Source: Morella rubra (lineage: Eukaryota > Streptophyta > Magnoliopsida > Fagales > Myricaceae). Taken from it: a stretch of 64,000 bases of DNA. The translations under genes and the position numbers were made by a program. Position 1 is the stretch's first letter. Each line of letters starts with the position of its first letter. Of the stretch, positions 13,201-26,700 are shown one piece after another. The DNA lies in contig CM025855.1 in NCBI GenBank assembly GCA_003952965.2, forward strand, positions 31,460,637 through 31,524,636. The letters run 5' to 3'. The notes beneath the pieces were generated by a model, which worked only from the letters and a program-made list of their open reading frames with translations, did not search any database and had not been told where the DNA came from.

Positions 13201-16200
13201 TAAAACTCAGAATGGCAAGTTTAAGTATAAGAACTACTCATGTAATAAAAAATTTAAATTCAAATAACCAAAAAAGTGAAAAGAATAAACCATATTTTCG
13301 TAGTACACACCTTAAGAGCTAAATTACCACAACACATGACTTGATCTTTCATTTGACATTTATAGCCAAGTAAATCGTTTCCACCATGAGGTATATACAC
13401 TACTTCTTCAGAATTATCATCATCATCTTCATATTTCCCAGACAAGACAATGAATACAGCAAGTGGCAAAGTAAAGATCCTGTACTTCATCTGCAAGAAT
13501 CCAAGAGTAATATTTCAGGAAAACTAAAGTTCTGGTCTTACAATGCATCGCAGCTACAAAATTAAATTTCCAAGGAGCAACTCAATAACAAATTGTGAAA
13601 GCCACTCACCACCACGGTGTCATACCTATAGCTACTACTATAAAATACTTATTGTACGCAAACAATTAACAAGATCATTAACTGGTTTTGGAGTTATTCT
13701 CCACGATGAGCTAAACCGTGCTTCAGATTCAACACATGCTTGGGAACTCTATCACTGAACTATACTGTTAGATGCCTTTTAACTTTTTTTCCTGACAAAC
13801 TTTACTAATCATCTTCAAAATTCTTAATCAAATTGCAGATGCAGTACCATTTTGCAAGATTCTCAAATATAATCAATTCCACTCAATCAGTGTCCATGAA
13901 GACCTACAGCCATCATTTCAGCCCTTGAAGAAAATTTCTGACCAAAGTCGATACTTGCGTTGTTAAAAATTAGAACAAAAATTATGCTTAAAATGTTTAA
14001 AAAATTCCATCTATTGATGTAATTCATAAAAAACCAGCTAGCAAATATCTACTCCCCAACAGACAACTGAACTTACGAACCCGGTAGATGACCTATTTTC
14101 TTAGAGAATAAAATTTTATTTGAATTCACCATCTGCCATAAGTCAAAATGCAAAAGTAAGGAAAATGAAGTAACAAAATAGATCGGAGTTACTGTAGACT
14201 GCATTAAAACAAAGTTGCTATAAATGTTCCGAGATGGGAAAGAAAGGAAGTTGCTTACCAGATTCAATAGATTTTTCATTGCAAGCAAGTTACTACTCTT
14301 AAATGTTTTATTGAGGCTAGAAATAAAGACATCCAAAAAGTTAGCAACATGAGCGTGTGATGTGCTTGATCGATTCATTAACTTTTCTCAGAGGTTCCCA
14401 ATGTTCATATTTAGAGAGAAGGAGACAGAACTTGCTGTCAGTTTTTCTTCAGGTTAGTTCTTCATTTCCATAATGGCATCAAGTTCCCTATTATGCAATA
14501 AATTCAGGAGAACAAAAAGTACCAATAATATAATGGGAACAAGAAAATGCTTTTGCCTACGTGGGCAGATACCCATGAACAAAAGTTTTCCTTGTCTTCC
14601 CTCCATGAGTTTTAAATCAATTCCTAGGATGAACTGCCTTTTTTGTTCACCACCCACCAAACTAACACAAAGCACATGGCAAAGTTTACTTCAACCCTTT
14701 GCTTAAAGATACTTTGGCAATATTGTATGAACACACCAGGAATTTGAAAGTGCCCGACAATTACTACTCTAGGATGCAGTTAGATATCACCATTTGCAAG
14801 TCTAAATGCTCTATGCCAAATAACAGGGTCAATATGAGTTAAGCATTATTCTTGAATTTATTTGGAAATATGTCATTGATGCTTGGCCATCAAACAAACT
14901 AAAAGCAGCACAAAGAGCAAGTCATTTTCGTTGACTACCTAACCATGTTTCTTCAATGACCAAGGCTGACCATTTTCTCCTAAATGCTGTATAGGTACAA
15001 GAATTCACCAAGATAAAAGTGCTTAAAGACATTTAAATATCTAGTGCATACATATTTATGCAGCACAAAATCACTAGGAAAGATACTGTCCTGGAGTGAT
15101 TTACAGTTTTCCACAGATAGGATGAATTGAGAAATTGAAAAGAACTAGCATCAAAATTATAATAAAGACAACCGTAAAAAACACTAGTATGGGGCCAAGA
15201 AGGGATATAAATTAACGACTGACAACTATTAATTAGACTTCAGCAATTATCTCAAGTGCTAACGAGTGTTTCACATGAAGGATAATGTAGAAAGGATGGA
15301 TCTAGGTTGCTAGGCTTTTTGCAAAAGCCTCAAACCACATACACAGGTGAAGAACTAAAGCCTCTGAGTAACAGATTTTAAGCTATCCCATATAAAAGTC
15401 ATATGGACATGGATGCATCAATGGCGTGACTAGCCAATTTTTGTTTCAAGGATCGAACCACACAGAGAAATGAAGTAGAATTAAAGCCCAGTAAAATAGG
15501 CTGTGGCTGTAGAACTTCAACTTCAAATTTTGTGTTAATCCTATTTGCTCAGAAAAAGAAAGATATTGTGTTACTCCGAACCTATCAATTTCAGTCTTAG
15601 AAACGCATTGGACGTGACTCACGTGAGAGATCCAAAACTCCAAGACTACCAATATCAAAGCTATATTTAAAAGAACAAATCTTTTTATCGTAGAAACACA
15701 GAGAAGAAATTAAGTTCTAGATTCTCGCTCATTTTCTGAACCATTATAATACTGCGTATCATTATCCTTAGATTTCTTGCATCTCTTCTCCTCTTCCTGT
15801 GCACAAGCACTGACAGACTACGTAAAATGAAAAATCGTTGACTCATATTATTAAAGTAGACAAACAGAGCTGTGTTTTGCCTTGATCTGCACATGTGAAG
15901 GCAATTTCACCACAAGAACATACATAAACACAGAAGATACACACACAGACACGCATAAAATGTGTCGAGAACCTTCAATGTCCTTTTCACCCTTGCAGTG
16001 CTTTTACTCAAGCCATCGACTAGAGCACTACCACTGTTATGACCCAAACCCGCATCGCTTCTACAAACAATGTCCTCCACAAACACCACTTTAGCCTTCT
16101 TCTCGCGAGCTTCAGCGCTAAGGCCACTTGATGACCTCTTTCTCTTACAACCATAGAAAGACTTTTGATCATCGGGTATCTTCTGAAGCCTCGGACTAAC

Positions 16201-16296
16201 CCTTAGCTGTAAAGTTTGCAGTCTTGGCCCAACTCGCAACGAGTCCAGAGATTGCTGAGAAACCCAGTTCACCCAATAGTACATTAGCATTAGCAT
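10174..16296 (-). pseudogene. SUVH4/KRYPTONITE-like histone H3K9 methyltransferase pseudogene
   Basis: Decayed multi-exon gene. Readable pieces in order: N-terminal basic exon (about 16296-15953, with VSPRLQKIPDDQKS and KRKRSSS); a EEEKRCKKSKD piece near 15715-15800; SRA-YDG exon 13490-13311 (SGKYEDDDDNSEEV, GGNDLLGYKCQMKDQVM); SRA exon from 13047 (DVPVIVICGHKCASS, KVYTYDGLYK); SRA end from 12274 (VLKYHLKQMEEQPIL); pre-SET exon ending 10693 (KGKCTNAEKCYCTQLN); 10517-10412 (VIECGPRCGCGP); SET start from 10326 (KGWAAVRSRDFLPSGEPVC, SGNDYIF). In active relatives the SRA domain binds methyl-CpG/CHG and the SET domain methylates H3K9, feeding CHG methylation. Breaks: a TGA at 10781-10779 in the pre-SET cysteine cluster, a frame break in the SRA end, and a stop at 10174 before the catalytic SET core and post-SET. 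The YDG exon also appears to lack a GT donor after DGLYK. The assignment is firm; exon edges are approximate where not given. Confidence 0.85.
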
Positions 16297-17450
16297 GCCA
16301 CCGTTTCAAGTCTAGAAATTAACTTGGTGGTGCATGTGCCATTGAATTTGTTGAAATTTGTAATCTTAACTATCCATCTGACCATCTAAGATTGAATCCC
16401 TTTTCCTCTTTGGATACTTTTGACACATTATGCAACATTCTTCCTCGCCGTCATATCATCCCCGGGATCTATTAACGCAGCCAGTGATTATGAAGAATAT
16501 CGGCATATCACAACCAGCATTCAGAAGATTTCCAGGTTAATCTGACTTTGGATAAGGAAGGAAGAACAAACCCCGATTGGTTAGAAAAAGGTTCACAAAT
16601 GAACATTTATCTGGCCGAGTTGAATAGCAAAAGATAACAGTTGGCTACTCATAATAATTTTCACGAAAATGTTACATCTTATGCGCGACACGTGGCCACG
16701 AGATGCACTGCTTGACTTTTACGTTTAGCCCTGCAGTCTACTGGTTGGGAGCTGCTCGGAGGCTAGGGACGTGCTCGGATCGAAAAATTACTGAAAGAAA
16801 AAAAAAATCGAGGAAACAATCCCTGATCGCCTCCACTACCAATTACGCGCACAATCAAAAATCTCAAAAAAAAAGGAAGAAGGAATCCATAACAATAAAA
16901 GCAAAGAATACTGGATCAATTGTTCAATCAGCGTTAGAAAAATCAGTGAAAGTTGTTTATTCTCTGACAAAATTTAGAGACAGAAAATCATAACTGTCAC
17001 CAGAGGAACAAGCGTGCAGGGCACCGTCTAAAGCAAGAAACTTGCAGGAGCCTGGGGTTTTATTAAATACGAGACGAAGGTGGACTCAAAAAGGATAGTT
17101 TGAAAGGGCGGCGGGAGCAGCAGGAAGAGAAGAAGAGGTTGTCAAAGACTCAAAGGATACGAGCGCCTTTGCGTGGGTCCTGTTTAATTCGTTATATTAT
17201 ATATTGATTCTCACTCTATAGATTATTAGGCTTTGCTGTCAACATTAATTCCGCATTTATTAAAATCATCCGTGCAAAAACATTTTAGGTTAGTATTTTG
17301 AACCATTCACTCTGGGAAAAGAAATTGTAGATTACTGTTTCTATTTCTCACGCAAATGGACCGTGTAATAAACTGAACTGCACTCTTATAATGACTCTAC
17401 AGAACTTTTAATAATAATCTTTACTAGTCCTCTGACTTTGTACAAAAACT
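16297..17450. other. Upstream region of the SUVH4-like pseudogene
   Basis: About 1.15 kb with no convincing exon. It includes the likely former promoter and 5' end of the pseudogene. A small open frame at 16703-16993 (plus) is low-complexity lysine/serine-rich and not credible as a gene. Confidence 0.4.
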
Positions 17451-17458
17451 CCTAAAAG

Positions 17459-18025
17459 TAAGGCCGAATACTATTGGGTCGAAATCGATCGGGCCAACCC
17501 AAACCGGCCTAAAGCTGACTAGGTCAGGCATTTTGGGTTAGTCCAGTTTGGCGGTCGGCCCAAAATTTATGTAGAATTGACTAGGCCGAACCGAATCGAA
17601 GGTATATAGGAAATTTCAATTATTTTTTTATTAAGTGGGCCCCCCAACCCTAAATTCCCCTTTTTCCCCCTTATGCCTTATTCGTCTCCCCTTTCTTTCC
17701 CCATTTTTCTAAAATTGAAACCTTAGTCGCCGCAACTCTCTCTCTCTTTCTCAATCTCTCTCTCGCTCTCTCTCTCTCTCGATGTTGATGGTTGGATTAT
17801 TGATATTGGCTGGATTGGTTGATTGTGGATTTTGTTGGTGGTTGATTTGTAATTGTTGTTGGTGGCTGAATTTTCATTCTGATTTGAGCATTGGGACCGA
17901 TCGAAGCCAATGTCGTCGGTCCGATCAATGGTGAGACCCCTTGGCACGGTTGTCAATTCCTATTTTCATCAACCGAACCACGGTAGAGGCTGAAAATTGA
18001 GTCAAGGGGTCGGTTTTCACCCCTT
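17459..18025. mobile_element. Non-autonomous hAT-type element, 567 bp
   Basis: It is bounded by the perfect 8-bp direct repeat CCTAAAAG (17451-17458 and 18026-18033). The ends are TAAGGCCGAA on the left and TTTTCACCCCTT on the right; the inverted repeat is weak but shares the AAGG..GAA pattern. The left part is rich in GGCC/CCGAACC motifs. A CT microsatellite lies at about 17737-17780. No transposase is present; the open frame on the minus strand over the CT repeat is not a gene. Confidence 0.75.
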
Positions 18026-19451
18026 CCTAAAAGTTGTCTTATATTTGCCTACCAGGATTCTCAACAATCTTAAGCATGACTCGTATTAAGTTGCGTTTGC
18101 TGAATGGTGGTGATTTTTTTCCCCTTTTCTTTTGTCAACCGGCAATCTAAAGTTTATACCCATAAGCTGGTGGTGACTTTAGACATGGACAGACGGGACA
18201 GAGCCAAATACAAAAATGTAGCAATGGTCAGGAACAAGTCCCAGTACAAGTATGGAAGACGAACCAACGGCCCAACACCAAACAAAAGCTAAAGAGGCCC
18301 GGAACATGTTTTTCTTCCTCAATAGACGACAATGTTAAAAGGCCAATAAAGATGGCGGGTGCAATTGAATTAATACAAATAAATATTAAATTTACAAAGT
18401 CAGATGCCAGGTGTAAAAAAATTCGAAATGAGCTTATCCTCACCAACTTGCCAAGAAGAAATGGTACTATACATAGACACTATTCACTGTTTCAAACCCT
18501 TCATGTTGAGGGCCAGGTGCCAACATTGACTTGGGCATTTTAGCTTAATTAGGCGGTTTCCTCGTTGGAACAGCGGAGCTTCCCAAATCATTGGTCATAT
18601 AAAATAGAACAGTAAACTACACGCTTTAATTTGAAACATGGTACAACTATATAGAGATGTCAGATGTGAGTTAATGGTGGGGAGAGTGTAGATAATACAC
18701 GTGAAAGAAAACATATAGGCAGAATCTCTAGGGTGGCTCATCGGATAGGAACAAGACCCTGCAAACATCTATCATTACTCCCCACATGTTCCTCCCGATC
18801 ATTCTCTTTATTTTATTTGCTTTTCGCAGAATTCTTTAGTCCCTTACTTCCTGCTGACTGTCATGTTCCTCGTAGTCCAGACAACACTTTTTACTGTTCC
18901 GATTTACGGGAATTCGAAGAGCTGGCCAATGGCAATCGGAGGTTCTTATTATAAAGTCTGCGCCCAGCCTCCAGGTTGGCCAAAGCTCTGTAATGCCCGC
19001 CTACTTCCCGGGCATCTACTTTTCCAATTTCAAAATTTGTACGGTACTCATTTTCTGCTGTCCTGTTTTTGTTTTCCTCTTTAACTTATTTTTATGAAGG
19101 AAAAAAAAAAAAAGGTACTGTCCATGATATAAATGACTAATCAATAAGTAAGATCTTTTTATGGCGATTGACATGTATTCTCAAGTGGTATTACACAAAC
19201 TGGAAATCATAACATTTTTAGCTATTAATAAGAGACTCGTTTGTAAGTGATAAAGTTCGAACTCTCACTTTTTGATATATAGTACATCCAAATTGTTTGT
19301 ACGTCCTTTGCAATCACTGAATTAGCATTTTTGGGAATTATCCATGATATAATTGGTTGAATTTAATTAAAAATTAGGCGTATTTATGGGCCAAAATCAC
19401 AATTAGACTCGAAGGTCAGTTTTCAATAGACTTCTTATTAATTAACTTATA

Positions 19452-19790
19452 TGAAAATTATAAAGTGATCATCACTTTTAGTTCATAAAATTTACATCAA
19501 ATTGTTAATAAAATGTTTAAAGTATCAAAGTCATTACATTTAGCTCTAAAATTATCAAAATTCATCAACCTCGCCCTCTTATAGAATGCAGTCGCCTTCA
19601 TTGTGCCACTTAACTTATTTTCTGCATATCTCATTCATCGAATCTTATGATAAGGCGAACATTGTTGCATTTTGATAATTTTTTAACTAAATGTGATGAC
19701 TGTTATAATCTTAATAATTTTTTGATATTTTGATGTAAATTTAAGTACTAAAAGTAATGTTTCCTCAAAATTATATGAACTTTCATGAAT
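19452..19790. repeat. Imperfect inverted repeat (foldback MITE)
   Basis: The left arm (about 19452-19568) and right arm (about 19663-19790) are reverse complements with mismatches: both contain versions of TTTGATAATTTT, CTAAATGTAATGACT, TTTGATGTAAAT and ACTAAAAGTAATG in mirrored order. The loop is about 95 bp. No coding capacity; target duplication not determined. Confidence 0.65.
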
Positions 19791-20887
19791 TTCTAAACAA
19801 GTGTGATGATAGTTTCTTATGTTATTTTATATAGTTTTCATGAATTAAGGAGCTTTGATTTAAGTGATGTTAGGTTACTCAAAAAATACAAATTTTTTGG
19901 TTAAAATCTTTAAATACAAAAAAAAAAAATTACAATCCAACATAAAAAGTTTTTAAAAATTCAACATAAATTCCAATAAGATTTTTACATACATTTTAAT
20001 AATTTTTCAAAAGAAAAAATCTATTAAATATTATATTTCTATACTTTACCAAACTTCAATATTTTGTTATTAAAAATGTTGATCAAATCATTCCTACAAA
20101 TTTTACCAACTCTAATAAAAAAAAAACTCCGATCCAACGAGATATGAACTAAAAAAAATCCAAGAACGTTTTCGAATCAAAGATCACCCTAGAAATGAAG
20201 CCGCATACGTGTCTTTCATGAAACGCGGGTGTCCAATCCTCTCTGTAGTGGATTAAACGGCCTTTAATGTACGTCTGTCGTCTGGGAAATTATATATATA
20301 TATAAAGCTGGTGTGTCACTTTCGAGGAGGAATAGAAAAATAGTAAAGCTTGCGTACACGCAGTGCAGTTGTCAGTTATCGCAATGGGAGGCAAAACTAA
20401 CATCACGCTATTAGAAAGACGACGAACCAGGTACTCCTCCCGTATACGCGGTAGTGGTAATATCATGCTTGTCAATTGAAAATTTCTTTAAAAAAATTGA
20501 AAATTTTAGATACAGTGAAAAAAATTTGTGAAATATGAGAGGAGAGAGGAGAGGGAGGAGATAGTGATTGAATTTTTTATATTTATTTTGATGAAAATAT
20601 ATAATTTGATGCATATAAAGATTACATAGATTATAAGAAGTTTTTTTTAATATATATATTTTTATAATATTTTAAAATTTAAAGTGAGAATAACATTGTC
20701 AAAATATAAGCATAAGTCAGGGATAAAAATGTCAACTCAAAAATATTTATGAAAATTTTGTGTTAAAAATTTTTATACTTCGTCATGTTTGCTTAATAGA
20801 AAATTTGGAACATAAAAGTTTTTGAAAATTTTAAATTGGCAAACATGACATGAAACAAGCAATTATATTTACTTAACATGAAGAACA

Positions 20888-20925
20888 GCGCGCGCGCGCG
20901 CGCACACACAACATATATATATATA
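20888..20925. repeat. Compound microsatellite (GC)n(AC)n...(AT)n
   Basis: Alternating purine-pyrimidine run: GCGCGC, then ACACAC, then ATATAT within about 40 bases. Alternating tracts of this kind can adopt left-handed DNA, but nothing here shows a function. Confidence 0.8.
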
Positions 20926-21174
20926 AACTTCAATCAACGATACCTTAATTTGAAGCTATTTTCTCATATCGAATTAGATCGCTTAATGACAGTGAGATGG
21001 CCCACGTGCGTAACCATCCAACACAAAAAAGACCCTTTACGTGCCCTTTTCCCTGTATCCCCAGGCCTCAACGGTTTCCTCGATAAGGATGTGGTTACTT
21101 AGCCATAAAGACAAATTATCGAGTGTTTTTATTGTACTCTAATTCACTCTTAAGAAGAAATTATCTAATGAATT

Positions 21175-21339
21175 CTAATAGATCATTGGATGGATGACAG
21201 CACATTAATAAATAAATTCAATAATTTATATTAGAATGTCTAAAAAAATACAAAAAAAACTTTGAACGGGACGTTAATTTTAATATAAACCATTATATGG
21301 ATTCATTAATGTGCTGTCATCCATCCAATGATCTATTAG
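21175..21339. repeat. Foldback element with perfect 35-bp inverted arms
   Basis: Bases 21175-21209 (CTAATAGATCATTGGATGGA...) are the exact reverse complement of 21305-21339, with a 95-bp AT-rich loop. Similarity continues outward less perfectly on both sides (TTAAGAAGAAATTATC versus the complement of GATAATCTTCCTTTTAA), so the full element is about 250 bp. It is typical of a MITE. Confidence 0.8.
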
Positions 21340-22480
21340 GACCCGATAATCTTCCTTTTAAGAGGGAATTCCAATCCGTTTTTATCAGTAAGCTGCAGAG
21401 AAAAATTAAAAATTTCAATCATAAAATTTCAATAATTTATTAATACGTTGGCAATTCTTATTAAAACTTATTAATATTGAAATTTTAGAATAGAAAAAAT
21501 TCTCAAAACTATTTGCATTCCAATATTAGAGTGAAAAGCCATTGTAGGCGTGACACTAGGACCGAATTTCTTTGACAAGATACACGAGATGAGTGCATAT
21601 ATTTTCATTAATTACTTATTAAATAATAAGAATTTTAGTGTATACATCTTGATAAAAATGTTAACACCCATAGCTTAACATCTCAGCAGATGTCATTGAG
21701 TCATTCATCGAATTAATGAAAAAAATGATATGTTAAACTATAACCTAATAGATTCAGAATAGTTCGATCCTATTAGGTTGATATTTGTAAACTAAAATTT
21801 TGATAATAATAACAATAATAAAATAATTTCTTTTTTTTTTAAACCGATTTTCATTTTGTGATCATTTTTCACACACATATACGGGAACTGTCCGCTGGAC
21901 CGATCCGACTTGAGATACAACGAGTTGCCCCAAAGTAGGGCTATCATTTCTCTTTTGTCTGAAATCGCCACGTATCATCCATTATGATTGCTGCTCCGTA
22001 GTCAGGTCAGCAAAAATTACCATATCCAGTCCGTACAGACAGCGTCCTCTGCCAAACATTATCTGTCGCGTGGCAAAAAAAATAATCTTAAAAACCATTT
22101 TGCCTCTCCACCACAATTCTCAAATGCTATTTGTCTCCGTGCACCACTGGATTATTTCCCCGCGATAACTGATAACAGTAACAATTTAAACACCGCACGG
22201 ATCAAAAAAAAAAAAAAAGGAAAGAAAGAACACCGCACGTATTTCCAGACCCCACTAATCTAATAAGATTCCAAAATGGTATGCAGAAAACCCCTGAGCT
22301 ATTTTCGTCCTAACAAGCTAGTTTCAGATATAGACCATTACCTAAACCACGACCTTACCTGTGTACCTAAAAGTAATAACCGTTTCAATAACTCAATCAT
22401 ATCGGTGAAGGGTATTCCCGTCATTGCGTTCTCATAACCAATCAACTGCCCCGCTCGACGCAGCCAGCGTGGCACGAGAC

Positions 22481-23719
22481 AGGGGGTTTATATCAGAAAA
22501 CACAGCGAGTTCTTCCCCGTTTGCCTTTACCGACCGAACAACGGATTCGGGTTTAACGTCGTTAAACAGTTAACGGCGACCAGTATCTCCAATACCACCG
22601 TCCATTTTTCATTCTCCGTTAGCTCACAGACCAAGAGGTCCAAATTCTCTCTCTTACTCTCTGGCGAGCGATCGGAATCTCGCCGGAGAATCTCACTGGA
22701 TAACGTGGAAACTCCATAGATTGCTACGAAAGCTTCTGAAACTCCAGAGGAGCTGAAGAAAAGAGAAGGAGAAGGAGAAAGAGAACTTGTGCTTGTGAGG
22801 GAATATGATCTTATAAAAAAATAGTTCGAAAACTAAGGGGGGAGGTGGGGGATGGTGGTTAACGTGCAATGCAGGGAAAAAAGGCATCAAAGCTTTGGAG
22901 GATCTTACACGGCACAGATAGCTAGATGATCCCCTTCTTCAATCCCCTTACCTTATGCCGTAATTTATTCGATTTCTCTGTCTCATTCCCACCTCGTTTT
23001 TATAATCTTCGCCTATGTTCCTTCCCTTAATATGTGTATATATATATCTTCGCCCTCAATTTTTGTCGGCTCCAATTGCGATTTGGAAAACATTTTCTCT
23101 AGCTCTTGAATTATCGTCGCAGTTTGATGCGTTTAGGTATAAACCTCTTTTCTGATTCCTTTGATCGGTGCACCTTGGAGTTCAACCACTAGATTCTGAT
23201 TCGAGCCTCGGCAAGTTGTGGAGGTAAACTGTGCCATCGGATGCTGAATTTTGAGAATTTCTTCTTCATTTTGGACAATAATTTCACTCTCTGCTTTTGA
23301 TCTTGTTAATCCTCCTCGAAATGATGAAGAATTTTGCGATGAGTTAGTTGCATATTTTATGACTCACAATTTCTGCTTAAATAGTCTCTTTCTATTTGAT
23401 ATAATTGTATGACTTATATCCGAGATATTAGGCTGATCCAAGTTAGTACGTTATTACTTTTATAATTTTCCTTTTTGTTAACGTACAAATATTTTAGCTG
23501 TGCTTCTATTTGAATGTCTTTCTGTTAGCATCATGTCTTAATTGGTGAACGAGTGTATCTACTGCGCAAATTTTTCTTTCCGTTGCCCGGTTCTTTTGCT
23601 GGAGGGAAAATATAGAATAATATATAGAGGTATCAATGTGGTTGTCGGCAAAGGACCTGGAAATTTTCTTTTGAATGCATTTCTTATTTGGAAGGGTTTT
23701 ACATTCTTAGGGTATTGCA
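22481..23719 (+). promoter_or_regulatory. Promoter and 5' UTR region of the MEI2-like gene
   Basis: A shift to higher GC and pyrimidine-rich sequence begins near 22480, just after TTTATATC (about 22488). A long 5' leader with an intron is inferred: a GGAG|GTAAAC donor near 23223 and a TTCTTAG acceptor at 23710 immediately before GGTATTGCA and the start ATG. Long intron-bearing leaders are common in plant MEI2-like genes. The transcription start is not determined. Confidence 0.5.
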
Positions 23720-26700
23720 ATGCCATCTGAGACAATGGACCTACCTGGTTTGTCATCATCATCCTCATACTTCTCCGATGATACACGTTTTCCCAATGAG
23801 GTACTGAACTGGAGGTTTGCTTTTATGTTCCAATTTTGTCTTAGTTTTTCTGCTGTTATCGTAATTCCTTTTAATGTAGTCTAAGCAGGATTGGTGCACC
23901 AATATAGTATGTAATTGAGTATCTTAAAGTCTTGACGTCTCCTTTCCGGTTGAGTAGGTGTTCCTATCATTCTTAATATTTTTTTTCCCATTTATATCTT
24001 TGCAGAGACAGTTTGGTTTTCGGAAGTTGGATAACATGCATGGTGGCTTTGGTGAGTACCATTAATCAGAAAATGAAGGTCTTTCTGTACTAGGTCCTTA
24101 AAAAGAATCGCTATGTCATTTTCATCACAGTTGTTTAACAATTTTTGGTATGAAGCACAGCTTCTCAATTTAATTTTTGGTGGACTTTGGTGGTCATATA
24201 ATAACCAAAATGTTGTTGAACTTGAGAGACTAATTAAAAACATATCCTTGTAGATACTAGATAACACTCGTCTCTCCTCTGTTATAATCAAATCAGGAAG
24301 ACACCTTTGCTATATTGGTCTTAATGAAAGCATGAATATACTACTTCTAATTCTCCACATTCATATAGAATGTGTTGTGTAGCTTCAAGAAGGGAAGGGT
24401 GGTATCATCCTTCTGGTATGAATGTTGTTAGAGGTGCGTATGATGCGGAAGTGTCAAAATGGCAAATAAAATTAAGAAGTTTGAAGTCTCGGAAATCTAG
24501 AGAAAACAGGCCTACATAATGTCCCTTTTAATGGTTACAACTTTTGATAAAGGTGTGATATTGATTGTTGATGTTATTTAACAGAATAGCATGCGAAATT
24601 TGTATGTATATCTATAATGGCTATCATTCCCAGTATACGGTTTCAGTAACTTCAGAGGCAAGATTTTTAAATATATTAAATACCACTTTCAATCTTTTGG
24701 ATTCATGTGTTCCATTACGTAACACATGTTGGGGTAGGGGAATATGAAGGAAGCGTGAATCGTTTGCCTTTGAAGTATGTTTCCTTACAATTCTCATGTC
24801 GTGTTGCTTTTCTTGGTTAAAGAACTTCCATGGACCATGGTAGCACAAAAAAACGTGCTTTCGATAACTTTTTTTTGTCACTGCGTGGAAATTGATGTAG
24901 AATTTATCTGTTTGAATGTGCTTTTTTTCGCTTATATGGATTTAATACCTGAGAAGCTGGCTGTTTGGAACATGATATTTGCGAAAAACATGGGATTTCT
25001 TCCCTTGGAGAACTTTACTCCTGAAACTTTTGCACAAATCCAGTACATCCTAAAAATACCCTTTTTTTTGCAGTAGTAAATGGCATTCTAAGTTATAACA
25101 AACATATTATTTCCAGGAAAAAGGTGCCTAAAGCCTGTGTCATTAAGAATAGGTGTGGTACCCAAGTCCAGTTTGATTGAGAATTTTGGAAGATAGGAGA
25201 AGATGATTGCATTTCTGCATCATGAGGTAGACTTCATAAAAATTGCATATGCTTCTCAAGCGTAGCATTTTCCATTCCCAGTAGATTTGAAATGGAGCAG
25301 AAATTAGGTTACTATCTAGAGGTTTTGTTGAAAATTGGTAATATTCCAATTACCATAATCCGTACTGATGCATGACTCCATGTGGATGCACATCAATATG
25401 TTGGAGCAGACAGGTGATATTACCAAGTTCTTACTGTAAGGAGTCTATATAAACCATATGTAACCTAAATTATTTATAAAGAAAGGTGGCTTCTAATTTT
25501 GGGCTAGAGTTCTTTCTTTGATATGGCTTCTAATTTTGCTAAAATTTTCAGGCACACATTTTACCTTCGCCTTCATTGTTTTTGGAAGTCAAGGACACAT
25601 TTAAAGTTAAGGTTTAGTTGTCATTCAGTTCTTCCATTCTAGGAGTAATAGAAAGAAGTTTGAAAAGAAGATAATCTCTTCTCATATTATTTCATGGGCC
25701 AGAACAATGCCCATTCAATTCAGAATAGCTGGAACTGTTCATTAGACTGACTCATTTGCAAGTTCAAAAAGAAATGAGTTTGGGCATTTTTTTTTTCTAG
25801 AAAAAAAAGATTTTCTTGGTTATGAAGTGTGCATAAAGAAAATTGTGTTGATGTACTGCTTCTAACTAGGGGAGTGGTCCAATATGATGTTCTCCAATAA
25901 AATCGAGGTTTGAATATGACACCTATTTAGATCCACTAGTGAGAGCAACTAAATCCAAATGCAATTAATGAAGTTCTATTATAGGATCAGACTTCTAAGG
26001 TTTTTTCTGTCATACAATTCTAATTATCAAACTAATTAAGTACCAGTATCTTTTCCTTAGACTCGGATCGTTTATGCGGGTTTCAAACGTAAAGTTAAAT
26101 TTGAAGCTATATGTTTTTATTTATGTTCTATCACCTCCAAGTTTTAACTGACAGCTCAGCTTAAGATTGAGTTTGAGTCCTGCTAGTTTTTCAATTAACT
26201 CAATCTGTCTAAGACCTTAAGTTTAAACTAGCAATTATAGTCTTTTGAAGCTGTTCACTCCTAGCAGTCAAATCACTATGGTGTACTGAGGATTGTGGCT
26301 GAGTTTATAACGGCCAACCTATCTACATTTGTAAGGCTTAAACTTGCCTTTTCCTTAACACATTGCTGTTTTAAAAAGATACTTGTACCCGTCTCCCGAG
26401 AGGCAGCTTTAATTAATTCATCACAAAATCATGGTTGCCAAAGTAATATGTGATTTTTTCCGTTTGAAATACCTTGATCTCATGATAGATTCTGCCCTTT
26501 TTTTCCACAATGCTTCTCTTCAAATTCCTCTTCATGGATATCTTGGAAAAAGTATTTTCAAAAGTATTTCCACATGCTTTCTTGCGACAGTATTCCGACA
26601 GTATTCCGTATCATTGTATGAAGTTCATATGATATATGGTGGCATTTAGACCAAGAATTGATATCAGTCACTGTCAACTTTCTCTGTAATGACTAATTCC

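Larger units (their letters stand above)
18034..22480. other. AT-rich intergenic region with small repeats
   Basis: No gene recognised over about 4.4 kb. It contains two foldback elements (listed separately), a GC/AC/AT compound microsatellite at about 20888-20925, and short open frames at 18733-19084 that have no recognisable domain. Confidence 0.45.

Noticed and set aside
15882..16094. Plus-strand frame over the SUVH4-like N-terminal exon
   Set aside because: Antisense to a recognisable basic N-terminal exon; no independent support.
18733..19084. Two overlapping plus-strand open frames of about 73 codons
   Set aside because: No recognisable domain, no splice context, and they overlap in different frames.
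20888..20925. Z-DNA-forming or regulatory role for the GC/AC microsatellite
   Set aside because: Only the repeat itself is seen; no gene or conserved site nearby supports a function.
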